DNA of 64,000 nt, from positions 6,014,001 through 6,078,000 of the forward strand of contig OW818698.1 of assembly GCA_942493375.1 (NCBI GenBank), in the 5' to 3' direction. The position numbers and the translations under genes are program-made. Under the pieces are notes generated by a model, which was not told the DNA's origin, did not search any database, and worked only from the letters and a program-made list of their open reading frames with translations. Source of the stretch: G942493375 sp942493375. Lineage in GTDB: Bacteria > Armatimonadota > UBA5829. This document shows, in pieces, positions 18,180-25,922 of the stretch. Position 1 is the first letter of the stretch; each line of letters begins with the position of its first letter.

Positions 18180-20549
18180 ATGAAATGTGTTTTGTTGATT
18201 ATTGGGATCATGATGCTCACAATCTCTCCGTCTATGGCGACGACGACAATGGTTGTTGCTAAAAATGGTATGGCTAAAATGACCATTGTTGTTGGAGCCA
18301 ATCCTATTCCTGCAGAAATCACTGCAGCTAAGGAATTATCGAATTATCTGCAGAAGATCACGGGAGCGAGTTTCAAAACGGTCATAGAGAGCAAAATACC
18401 GATTAAAACCCCTGCGATTTATGTTGGGTGGACATCATATTCATCCAGGCAGGGAGTCATTGCCAGGCAACTTGGTCCAGAAAACTGGGTGATCCGTACT
18501 GTTGGTAATAATCTGATCTTAACGGGCGGACGTCCACGTGGCACGCTCTATGCTGTTTATGAACTCCTTGAACGGCAATTTGGATGTCACTGGTTTGATG
18601 AGACTTCAGAGGTTATACCAAATAAACCAACTCTCGTGCTTCCGAATATCAGCATTAATAAGAAACCGGATTCTTCTGAACGCTCTATATATACAGGTGT
18701 CCGCGACCTTACACGTATTCCGGACTGGATCAGTCGAGAGGACTGGTTCCATGCACGCAACAAGTCTAACGGCCAGTGTACGTATCTTGGACCTGAATTT
18801 GGTTCATGTCTGCAGTATGGTTCTCCGGGGGGCGTACACACTTTTGAATCATATATCTCCCCGAAAGAATACTTTAAGGATCATCCTGAATATTTTTCAA
18901 AGAACGTAAATGGCGACAGAGAGTCTGGTATGGGTCAACTCTGTCTAACAAACAAAGACGTCCAACGACTCGTTCTGGAAAAACTTAAGGGGTTTATTGT
19001 TCAGGACCGGGAGACTGCAAAGAAAGAAAACAGGCCATATCCGACACTCTATGACATCAGTCCGAATGATTTCCATCACCTGTGCCAATGTGAGGACTGT
19101 CAGGCTATCGCTAGACGTGAAGAATCCCAAATGGGGCCGCTTCTGCAGTTTATCAACACTATAGCAGCAAATATCGCCAAGGACTATCCGGACATCCAAA
19201 TTCATACTCTCGCATATACTATCTGGCAGAAACCTCCGAAGACTATGAAAACGCGTGACAATGTAGTGATCCGATTCTGCGATCTTGGGGATACGGGCTG
19301 GGGGGAGTTCCTTCGGCCATTCAGCCATCCATATAACAAGATCCCACGTGAGAATCTGGAGAAGTGGTGCAAGATTGCCAAGAATGTCTATTACTGGGAC
19401 TACTGGACCCAGTTCTCAGACCAGATGGACACTCCATATTCCAATGCCAGTGTCTTACAGGGTGATCTGCAGTGGATGCATAAGCAGGGAGTGAAAGCGA
19501 TATTTGCTCAGCTGTCCGGATGTGAGACACGGAGTTTCTTTACGCTGAGACGCTGGATTGGATTTCAACTAATGCAGAACTCCAGTCAGCCTGTGAAACC
19601 ACTGATTAATACATTCTTGAAAGGCTATTTTGGACCCGGAGCCGCCAAGATGGGTGAATATCTGGCATATTTGGAGAAGAGAATCGCGACTGACCCGGAT
19701 CGCCTGGCTAACCTGACGGGATACACTCAGAAATATCTTGATCTGCAGTTCTTTGTTAAGAGTGATCAGTTATTGGCAGAAGCTGAAACCGTTTGTGCAA
19801 ATGATCCTGCTTCCCTGCGGCATGTGAAACGAGAGCGGATACCGATTGATGGAACCTTACTCCGGTTATGGGGGAATATCGAACGTGATATGACTGCTGG
19901 CTCCTTGATGCCGTTTGACCGTAATGAAGTCCTGGATCGGTATGAAGCTAATCGCTTTGCTTTATTGGATATGTTCCGTAGTCCGGTGACTATTGATGCA
20001 GGCAGAGCTGGAATTGCAACGGAAATGGTGACATTAAGAGCAGGTACAATACCGCTGCCGGAGCAGTTCAAATCAATCTCAGCAGACAAAGTGACAGACT
20101 TCAATTGGACATCTATGAACGCATATGGTGTCGGAGGAGACCTGGGCAGCAATGCTCTGGTTGATGATCCTGATGCAGCCGGTGGAAAGGCCCTCTATTA
20201 TGAAGGGCCCAAACCAGAATTACATGATAGAGCATTGGATTTCGGTGTATACGATGAGACCCGCAAAGTCTTTGGCCCGACCGTTACAATCAAAGCAGAG
20301 GACCAACCTCAGGATGGGAAATATCACTGGTATAAAATCGGTAGATTCCCTCTTGGTCCTGGTGTCAGAGTGCATGCACACTGGAGTTGGATGCTGGGAG
20401 TGGCTTTGGATAGAGCATACAACCCGGCGGATCTTGACCCTCAAAGAGATTACTGGATCTCGATAAAAGTTACGGGTCCGGCATACGTCAAAGGTTCAAC
20501 AGACAAGAATGCTGTGTGGATGGACAGGGTTATACTGGTTAAGCCGTGA
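18180..20549 (+). CDS. Secreted DUF4838 / alpha-glucuronidase-like protein (copy 2)
   Basis: 789 residues from ATG 18180, preceded by GGGGGA at 18166-18171 and giving a signal peptide (M-K-C-V-L-L-I-I-G ... S-M-A). An upstream frame to 18087 lacks these features. A GH67-N-like domain (~35-160, 'A-K-E-L-S-N-Y-L', 'R-G-T-L-Y-A-V-Y-E-L-L') precedes the DUF4838 barrel with 'S-P-N-D-F' and the Cys cluster 'C-Q-C-E-D-C'. A C-terminal sandwich (~660-789) ends in 'W-M-D-R-V-I-L-V-K-P', shared in form with copy 3. Presumed to act on uronic acid- or hexose-containing glycans outside the cytoplasm; not experimentally inferable here. Flanked by the two inverted copies of the 74-bp element. Confidence 0.82.
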   Translation: MKCVLLIIGIMMLTISPSMATTTMVVAKNGMAKMTIVVGANPIPAEITAAKELSNYLQKITGASFKTVIESKIPIKTPAIYVGWTSYSSRQGVIARQLGPENWVIRTVGNNLILTGGRPRGTLYAVYELLERQFGCHWFDETSEVIPNKPTLVLPNISINKKPDSSERSIYTGVRDLTRIPDWISREDWFHARNKSNGQCTYLGPEFGSCLQYGSPGGVHTFESYISPKEYFKDHPEYFSKNVNGDRESGMGQLCLTNKDVQRLVLEKLKGFIVQDRETAKKENRPYPTLYDISPNDFHHLCQCEDCQAIARREESQMGPLLQFINTIAANIAKDYPDIQIHTLAYTIWQKPPKTMKTRDNVVIRFCDLGDTGWGEFLRPFSHPYNKIPRENLEKWCKIAKNVYYWDYWTQFSDQMDTPYSNASVLQGDLQWMHKQGVKAIFAQLSGCETRSFFTLRRWIGFQLMQNSSQPVKPLINTFLKGYFGPGAAKMGEYLAYLEKRIATDPDRLANLTGYTQKYLDLQFFVKSDQLLAEAETVCANDPASLRHVKRERIPIDGTLLRLWGNIERDMTAGSLMPFDRNEVLDRYEANRFALLDMFRSPVTIDAGRAGIATEMVTLRAGTIPLPEQFKSISADKVTDFNWTSMNAYGVGGDLGSNALVDDPDAAGGKALYYEGPKPELHDRALDFGVYDETRKVFGPTVTIKAEDQPQDGKYHWYKIGRFPLGPGVRVHAHWSWMLGVALDRAYNPADLDPQRDYWISIKVTGPAYVKGSTDKNAVWMDRVILVKP

Positions 20550-20747
20550 TTGATTGATAATTAATTGGAATAAACGGAACTCAGAATGGTTAATCAAACG
20601 TATAGTATAGTAACCGTACGTATAAATACCCTCGAATTTGCTGTTTGTAGCTTGCTTATTGTATAGTTGATTGAGTGCAATACAAGTATAACAGCCTTGA
20701 TTATTGACAATTCAGATTGTCTAAGATTTATCGAAAGTGAGATAGTA

Positions 20748-20933
20748 TTGGCAGTTACAATCATTGAAAAACAATGTCCCCAGAATCATCCCTGTCCTGC
20801 AGTATCGAAGTGCCCGATGGAAGCCCTAACGCAGAAAGGGTATTCGGCACCTGAAGTTGATGCAGAAAAATGTACTGACTGTGGAGTCTGCTCCACTGTT
20901 TGCCCAATGGGTGCTTTTAAGCTTGCAACATGA
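20748..20933 (+). CDS. Small 4Fe-4S ferredoxin-like protein
   Basis: About 61 residues if TTG 20748 is the start (GTGAG at 20737-20741); the frame stays open to 20667. The C-terminal half has a classic cluster motif C-T-D-C-G-V-C-S-T-V-C-P, and the N-terminal half has a second cysteine set C-P-Q-N-H-P-C-P-A-V-S-K-C-P with wider spacing. Proteins of this short type are common in anaerobes as electron carriers of unknown partner. The presence of an Fe-S protein with no oxygen-tolerant partner nearby is compatible with an anaerobic lifestyle. The stop lies seven bases before element copy B. Confidence 0.8.
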   Translation: MAVTIIEKQCPQNHPCPAVSKCPMEALTQKGYSAPEVDAEKCTDCGVCSTVCPMGAFKLAT

Positions 20934-20939
20934 TTTTAT

Positions 20940-21013
20940 CCCGCATTATTCATGATTGGCTCAGCTTTTGTCCCTACTGCCGGACAAAAGCGAAGATTGG
21001 TGAATAATGCGGG
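20940..21013. repeat. 74-bp palindromic element, copy B (inverted relative to A)
   Basis: Ends CCCGCATTATT (20940-20950) and AATAATGCGGG (21003-21013). Its reverse complement matches copy A at all but about eight positions. One difference pair is compensatory: in the inner stem, C-G in copy A is T-A in copy B, so base pairing is retained. Confidence 0.88.
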
Positions 21014-21183
21014 TTATTGTATCAAAACGCTCCGACTCAGGAGGTTTTGGCAGTAAAACAGGTGTACTATTACATCTGGAACAATACCAGCAATTAATTC
21101 TCGTCCTCTAGAGTATTAGAGCCTATGTTCCGATAATTAGTTATGTCTCAACTTGCGCCCAACTTTGCAGGAGGAATCAGATA

Positions 21184-22596
21184 GTGTTGTTAAGGACCCG
21201 AGTCTGTTTGTATTGCATATTGGCTATGCTCGTGGTCCCGTCATTTCACGCATTTGCTCTAGCAACTGCGGAACCGGGTGCCAAATCCGATGCTGTACTC
21301 ACCGAAGCTCAAGCATTTTCTCTTGTCAGGGAACTGGTGCCTTTGGTGGAACAGTTTTCCGGAAAAAAGTTCAAGACACCTCCTGTTGTAAAATTGGTTA
21401 CATCAAACCAGGTAGCCCCTGTATTGGCGAAGGAACTTGTGCCGCAATATCGTAAGTTATATCACGAGAAGAGTGATAAGAGTTTGCTATCACTCGCCGA
21501 TGTAAATGCCCAGGCTATCTCGACCCTTCTTCTCGGAAAATATGGCACGTATGCCGGAATTTTATATGTAGTCCCAGAAAATTTCAGACCGAGGATGAAA
21601 GATGCCAGGGTTGACCCCAAACACGAACCTGCTTTCGTCAAACTGATAATTGCTCATGAACTTACACACGCACTTCAGGACCAATACATAGGCCTCTCGA
21701 AAATGCTTAACAAGTCCGTGAACACCGACCAGTCTCTGGCGGTCTCCTCTACCATTGAAGGCCATGCTATCTATGTTCAAGACAAGATTGCTGATGCATT
21801 AAATTTGCAGGAAAGTCAAAAAGAGTATGCGCGTGCGATTGGAGCTGGTGTATCTGACGATCCGGTAGAGAAGTTGCTGGGTGCGATGGAAGGTAAGCTT
21901 ATGTCGGATACATACCTTGCTGGACGGGACTTTATTGTCTGGCATATGGATAATGGCGGTTCGGAACAGGTATGGAAGGTGCTAAGTGCTCCTCCGGTTA
22001 AGTCCAGTATGATCCTGCACCCTGAAACCTATGCTCCTATTGTAGCCAAGTCGGTTGATTATAAGTCGATTCTGACCGGTATTGAGAAGAGTTTTGGTAA
22101 ACGTAAATGGAATGTGGCCAATGTGGAAGTCGGGGAAATGCAGCTCAGAGCGATATACAACGACCTGGAACCAGCTACACGGGATGCAGTGCTGACTGAT
22201 TTTGAACATGCTCAAGCTTTGGCTGCAATGGATGGCACATCAGTTGCAAGTGTGACTGTCATTGCTCTTAAGAATCCCAGTATATTCCCTCAGTTACTTA
22301 CAGGCCTTGGGGATCTATGCAAGCGGAATGTGGAGAACATCAATCGCGAGGGAGCCACCAGGATTAAGGACTTTACATCCGGAAGCTTCACATGTATCAA
22401 GTCCGATGCAAACAGCAAGATCTGTTTTAGGATGACATCCGGAGCCGTATCGCTTCCTAACAAGTTCGTCCGAGTTGTGCGTGGTCGGGTGGTTGTAGAA
22501 ATATACTGTCAGGCCGTGGAAGTATCCGATACCCGCATAGGAGCCATCGCCGAGTCCGTTTTTAAAAGATTGCCTGTAGAGTATTGTAAGTTGTAG
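21184..22596 (+). CDS. Secreted zincin-like metallopeptidase, function unknown
   Basis: 470 residues from GTG 21184 with GGAGG at 21169-21174. A signal peptide (~1-28) indicates export. The motif H158-E-L-T-H162 followed by 'A-L-Q-D-Q-Y' is a zinc-binding HExxH site, and E192 in 'S-T-I-E-G-H-A' is well placed as the third ligand, as in gluzincins. The C-terminal ~150 residues have no motif I can name. Probably a zinc-dependent peptidase acting outside the cytoplasm, although catalytically inactive or non-peptidase members of such families exist. Not clearly in an operon: a palindrome precedes it and tandem repeats follow. Confidence 0.72.
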   Translation: MLLRTRVCLYCILAMLVVPSFHAFALATAEPGAKSDAVLTEAQAFSLVRELVPLVEQFSGKKFKTPPVVKLVTSNQVAPVLAKELVPQYRKLYHEKSDKSLLSLADVNAQAISTLLLGKYGTYAGILYVVPENFRPRMKDARVDPKHEPAFVKLIIAHELTHALQDQYIGLSKMLNKSVNTDQSLAVSSTIEGHAIYVQDKIADALNLQESQKEYARAIGAGVSDDPVEKLLGAMEGKLMSDTYLAGRDFIVWHMDNGGSEQVWKVLSAPPVKSSMILHPETYAPIVAKSVDYKSILTGIEKSFGKRKWNVANVEVGEMQLRAIYNDLEPATRDAVLTDFEHAQALAAMDGTSVASVTVIALKNPSIFPQLLTGLGDLCKRNVENINREGATRIKDFTSGSFTCIKSDANSKICFRMTSGAVSLPNKFVRVVRGRVVVEIYCQAVEVSDTRIGAIAESVFKRLPVEYCKL

Positions 22597-22640
22597 TAAT
22601 TGATATACATACCGGAATATTGTCATCACGACTGGATAAA

Positions 22641-22724
22641 GTCATCCCGAATGCTCACAATGTTTTCCTGAATGCTCACAATGTCATCCTGAATGCTCAC
22701 AATGTCATCCTGAATGCTCACAAT
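22641..22724. repeat. Four tandem 21-bp units
   Basis: GTCATCCTGAATGCTCACAA plus T repeats at 22641, 22662, 22683 and 22704 with few differences (GTCATCCCG and GTTTTCCTG in the first two). The units run directly into the hairpin at 22724, whose left arm begins with the same GTCATCCTGAATGC word, so the tandem array seems to have grown from one arm of the hairpin. There are no spacers, so this is not a CRISPR array. Confidence 0.88.
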
Positions 22725-22792
22725 GTCATCCTGAATGCAATGAAGGATCTGCTGTTCGATAAAGCAGATCCTTCATTGCATTCAGGATGACA
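22724..22792. repeat. Perfect 30-bp-arm hairpin
   Basis: Arms 22724-22753 and 22763-22792 are exact reverse complements with a 9-base loop. The right arm is identical to the solo copy at 3784-3813. It overlaps the end of the minus-strand gene ending at 22782 and provides its stop codon. Similar elements (TGTCATxCTGA...GGATCTGCT) are at 25729-25800. Confidence 0.92.
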
Positions 22793-23933
22793 GCTTAATC
22801 CACTCCAATCTTGATAATGGCAGGTTGCTGTAGTTGTAGAGGTTGCATCCTGCCAGGTTGTGCTTGCTTATCAGTTCCATCTTCTGTTTGAAGTTCTCCC
22901 TTATGGGTGTTGCATCTACTCCCAAGTTGATTGATAAGACGATCTGTTCAGGTTGGAAAAATCCCCTGACTACATTGATATCATCTTCAATTCTGCTTAT
23001 ATCCTGAGTGCCAACCGGGATGACATAGTGGTCGGCAAGTTCCCGGATCGCTAGCAGGTCGTAACCCTCTATATATGCTTCTCTCACAGGATTAAAACAG
23101 TCGATCTTCACATTGTTTTTGTCTGCATATGTCCTTACCTGTTTAAATAGACCGGTGACTGTTTCCGTGCGAATCTTCAGGTAACTTTTAAGATCCAGAC
23201 TCGTTTTCAATAGATCCAACAGTGTATCTGCCGGTTTTTCATAATTATCATTGATTGATCCGTCTATGTGGTCCTTGCATAACCGCATAACATGGTCCAC
23301 ATCTATTCCGGCTTCTTTTGCTTTATCAATACAGCAATCACAGAAACAAAGGCTGAGCAGTGTTTCATCGATTTCTTTGAGTTTGACCCCGAAGAACTCG
23401 TGGTGGTATCCATGTGAAAATCCCATGTAGCCTAGCGATTCAAGGAAAATGGTATCCAGATTGTAGTTGTCCACTAAATCGCTGATCATTCCCATTGCAT
23501 ACTTCTCTACTTCCGGTTGCGCAGGGCAGAGAGAGTAGGGGTAATGGTCTCCGAATACGTTACTGGCTGTGAACTCAGGATGCCTGGAACCAAGACGAGT
23601 GTTGTGCATACATACAGTCCAGGCATGCAGTTTGATCCCATATTCATTGCATTTGCGTGCAACGACTTCCAGTATGTCACTGGAGTCCAGGATTGAAGCC
23701 ATCTGAGGTTGCATGTCTCCCTGGTAATATTCCGAATGAGGCTTGAAATACACTGTCCCATCCTCAGGGAAGTAGACTCTGGATTTGGGATTGTGGGGGA
23801 GTATGAACTTGCCCGCATGGTAGCTGACAGCCATTGCAACAGCATCAATCCCGAGTGATTTGATCCGAGTCAGAACGTTATCAACACCTTCATCAATGAA
23901 GTCCCACGCATAAGCATATATACATTTTCTCAT
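22782..23933 (-). CDS. Putative TIM-barrel glycoside hydrolase-like protein, cytosolic
   Basis: 383 residues from ATG 23933; GGAG lies upstream in the right place, and the longer frame to 23972 adds an atypical N-terminus. No signal peptide. Features typical of barrel hydrolases of the putative-glycosidase type: 'Y-A-W-D-F-I-D-E-G', 'G-I-K-L-H-A-W-T-V-C-M-H', 'F-L-E-S-L-G-Y-M-G-F' and a 'C-F-C-D-C-C' cluster before 'A-K-E-A-G-I-D', like the Cys-rich strand of DUF4838-related proteins. Catalytic residues cannot be assigned with confidence. The last residues (L-S-S) and the stop codon lie within the 30-bp-arm hairpin. Confidence 0.6.
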   Translation of the reverse strand: MRKCIYAYAWDFIDEGVDNVLTRIKSLGIDAVAMAVSYHAGKFILPHNPKSRVYFPEDGTVYFKPHSEYYQGDMQPQMASILDSSDILEVVARKCNEYGIKLHAWTVCMHNTRLGSRHPEFTASNVFGDHYPYSLCPAQPEVEKYAMGMISDLVDNYNLDTIFLESLGYMGFSHGYHHEFFGVKLKEIDETLLSLCFCDCCIDKAKEAGIDVDHVMRLCKDHIDGSINDNYEKPADTLLDLLKTSLDLKSYLKIRTETVTGLFKQVRTYADKNNVKIDCFNPVREAYIEGYDLLAIRELADHYVIPVGTQDISRIEDDINVVRGFFQPEQIVLSINLGVDATPIRENFKQKMELISKHNLAGCNLYNYSNLPLSRLEWIKLSS

Positions 23934-24148
23934 CAGAATACTCCATCCATGTGCATATGTAACTGAGTTCATCGACTCAGTGTATCAACTGGGAAGTTGA
24001 CGGTCAAATATATTATGCTGGCACAGCCTGATTTTCTACCAGGTAGGAAATTCGTGTCTATATGGCACAAGGAAATATATACCTGCTTGCAGAAACAACA
24101 AATATGACCAAAACAACGATTGCAGATGATGCTTAAAAGGAGAAAGAC

Positions 24149-25516
24149 TTGAAAAAACTGATTTGGATGATGTTAATCGGCGCATCCCTGGTGTTATCCA
24201 ACAGTGTTGGTAATGCCGAGATAGTCAGACGAAAAGTAGTAGTAGCCCCGATTTTCGAGAACAACAAATTGAGATCGGCTGATACACTTAAGCTAATAGG
24301 TAAGAGGGCGGAGTTCTCCGGTTTCTACTATGACGGTTCCATCCCTATGATAGTTGATGATATGGAGCGTATCCATGTTAACCTGCCTATCCCGGATGAT
24401 GCTTATATCCCAATCGTGGGCAAGATTCCAGCCAGTTTGAGATCAGGAGACAAAATCCGCATTGCTGGAACCCTTGTAAAAGCTATAGCCACTGACCCTA
24501 AATGGGCACTGGAGGAACCGGCTGTTATCCGTCTTTCTGATGAAGCGGATGTCAGGGTGATTTCCAAGACGCGTGTCATTGCGCCAATAGCCAGGCGGTT
24601 TAAGTTCAGAGACGACTTGATACGCTTACTTGCGACAGATTATGCTGTATTGATTGTGGGTGGAATTAACGCTGGCAGTAACCACATGAGATACTGGAAT
24701 GAACTCAAAACCACATACACGGCTCTAAAAGCCCGTGGTCTTACTGACGCTAATATTTATGTTCTGTATGCAGACGGAGTAGCCAGAGACAATTCCGTGG
24801 TGGTCGATTATTCTGCAACAAAGGCCAATATTGCAACTGCGTTTAATGCTCTTGCAGGAAAGACTACTGATGGGAGTGGCGTTTACATAATGGCTGACGA
24901 CCACGGTGGAGGTTATTCCACAAGAGTTGTAGGTAATGTTCAGATTGGCAGCTATGGAGCTGTGCTTGATGCCAACGGCGATGAAAATGACAATCTCTCC
25001 GAAGCTTCTTTGAATCGTGACATCAATGGTGATGGGGACAAGAACGATCTTGTTTCTGTAGATGAAGTTCTGTGTCTGTGGGGCGAGAATATCACAGACG
25101 ATGAGTTTGCAACCAATGTAAACAAGATTACTAAATATGCCAAGATGGTCATCCAGATGGAGCAGTGTTTCAGCGGAGGATTTGTGAATGACCTTGCAGG
25201 ACCGAGACGGGTTATAATGAGCGCCTGCGGAGAGACTGAATGTTCGTGGGCTAAAGGTCCAAGCTACCTCTGGAATGAGTTCACCTACAGTTATCTGGCA
25301 GCGTGGACAGGTTCAAAACCGGATGGCGCCGGATCAGTCAATGCCGATACAAACGGTGACGGTAAATTATCTATGGTAGAGTGCTTCAACTATGCCAGAG
25401 CAAACGATGCAGCTGCGGAGACTCCTATGTTTGAAGACAATGGTCAACGCCCCGGTCACTCCGGCCAGATGCCATCTGGTGGAGAAGGCACGCTGGGCAG
25501 CACCACTACTTTCTAA
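24149..25516 (+). CDS. Secreted caspase/legumain-like (clan CD, C13-type) protein with Ca-binding loops
   Basis: 455 residues; TTG 24149 has AAGGAG at 24137-24142. Signal peptide ~1-23. Residues ~160-370 resemble the legumain (C13) fold: a strand 'Y-A-V-L-I-V-G-G', catalytic-type H252 in 'M-A-D-D-H-G-G-G' and C340 in 'M-E-Q-C-F-S-G-G-F', then 'S-A-C-G-E-T-E-C-S'. Between the dyad residues lies an insertion with acidic loops of EF-hand/dockerin type ('D-A-N-G-D-E-N-D-N', 'D-I-N-G-D-G-D-K-N-D'), and another at ~395 ('D-T-N-G-D-G-K-L'). A secreted cysteine peptidase is likely; specificity for Asn/Asp is only a family expectation. The N-terminal ~140 residues may be an OB-like or prodomain. Confidence 0.72.
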   Translation: MKKLIWMMLIGASLVLSNSVGNAEIVRRKVVVAPIFENNKLRSADTLKLIGKRAEFSGFYYDGSIPMIVDDMERIHVNLPIPDDAYIPIVGKIPASLRSGDKIRIAGTLVKAIATDPKWALEEPAVIRLSDEADVRVISKTRVIAPIARRFKFRDDLIRLLATDYAVLIVGGINAGSNHMRYWNELKTTYTALKARGLTDANIYVLYADGVARDNSVVVDYSATKANIATAFNALAGKTTDGSGVYIMADDHGGGYSTRVVGNVQIGSYGAVLDANGDENDNLSEASLNRDINGDGDKNDLVSVDEVLCLWGENITDDEFATNVNKITKYAKMVIQMEQCFSGGFVNDLAGPRRVIMSACGETECSWAKGPSYLWNEFTYSYLAAWTGSKPDGAGSVNADTNGDGKLSMVECFNYARANDAAAETPMFEDNGQRPGHSGQMPSGGEGTLGSTTTF

Positions 25517-25549
25517 ATAGATCCATATATGCAATCCGATTGCCGATAT

Positions 25550-25582
25550 CCGTTCGTGCTGAGCAAGTCGAAGCACGGACGG
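25550..25582. repeat. CCGTTCGTGCT palindrome
   Basis: CCGTTCGTGCT (25550-25560) pairs with AGCACGGACGG (25572-25582), with one wobble and an 11-base loop. The loop carries GAGCAAGTCGA, reminiscent of widely dispersed intergenic palindromes. Confidence 0.7.
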
Positions 25583-25597
25583 ACATCTATGCAATTC

Positions 25598-25633
25598 AAG
25601 ATCGATCGGGTGATCCATGACCCGATCGATCTT
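25598..25633 (+). terminator. Probable terminator after the C13-like gene
   Basis: AAGATCGATCGGGT (25598-25611) and ACCCGATCGATCTT (25620-25633) form a perfect 14-bp stem with an 8-base loop. The T tract is short (CTTCTCT), so termination is likely but not certain. Confidence 0.6.
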
Positions 25634-25728
25634 CTCTGAACATCCATGTCATTCTCTTTTCTTCTCCGTGTCCCCCGCGCCTCTGCGTGAAACTCCCTTC
25701 CGAGGTAACAGTTCAGAGTGGCGTGAAT

Positions 25729-25800
25729 TTGTCATGCTGAGGAACGAAGGATCTGCTTTTATTCCGTAAAAAGCAGATCCTTCGTTCCTCAGCATGACAA
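25729..25800. repeat. Perfect 32-bp-arm hairpin of the GGATCTGCT family
   Basis: Arms 25729-25760 and 25769-25800 are exact reverse complements around an 8-base loop. Outside them, GGTAACAGTTCAGAGT (from 25704) and a complementary ACTGAGTTGTTACC (near 25813-25826) extend the palindrome imperfectly. Related to the hairpin at 22724-22792 but with a different middle (GAGGAACGAAGG in place of GAATGCAATGAAGG). Confidence 0.92.
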
Positions 25801-25922
25801 TGTTCCCATATTACTGAGTTGTTACCTTCCGGTGGGTTACTCGACAAAACTCTCCAATCCAGCATAAAATACACATGTCACCTATTAAGTAACCCCCCTT
25901 TTAAGATTATGGAGGACATATA

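Larger units (their letters stand above)
25517..25922. other. Gene-free region with three stem-loops
   Basis: 406 bases downstream of the C13-like gene and upstream of the GH123-like gene. It contains a short CCGTTCGTGCT palindrome, a terminator-like stem and a 32-bp-arm hairpin (each listed), then the GGAGG ribosome site at 25910-25914. No ORF is supported. Confidence 0.7.

Noticed and set aside
17578..21013. A composite transposon bounded by the two 74-bp elements
   Set aside because: The segment between them has no transposase, and copy A overlaps a gene end rather than forming a clean boundary. Kept only as a possibility in the finding on the elements.
22641..22792. Possible CRISPR array
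   Set aside because: Units of 21 bp follow each other without spacers and merge with a hairpin arm; no cas genes are present.
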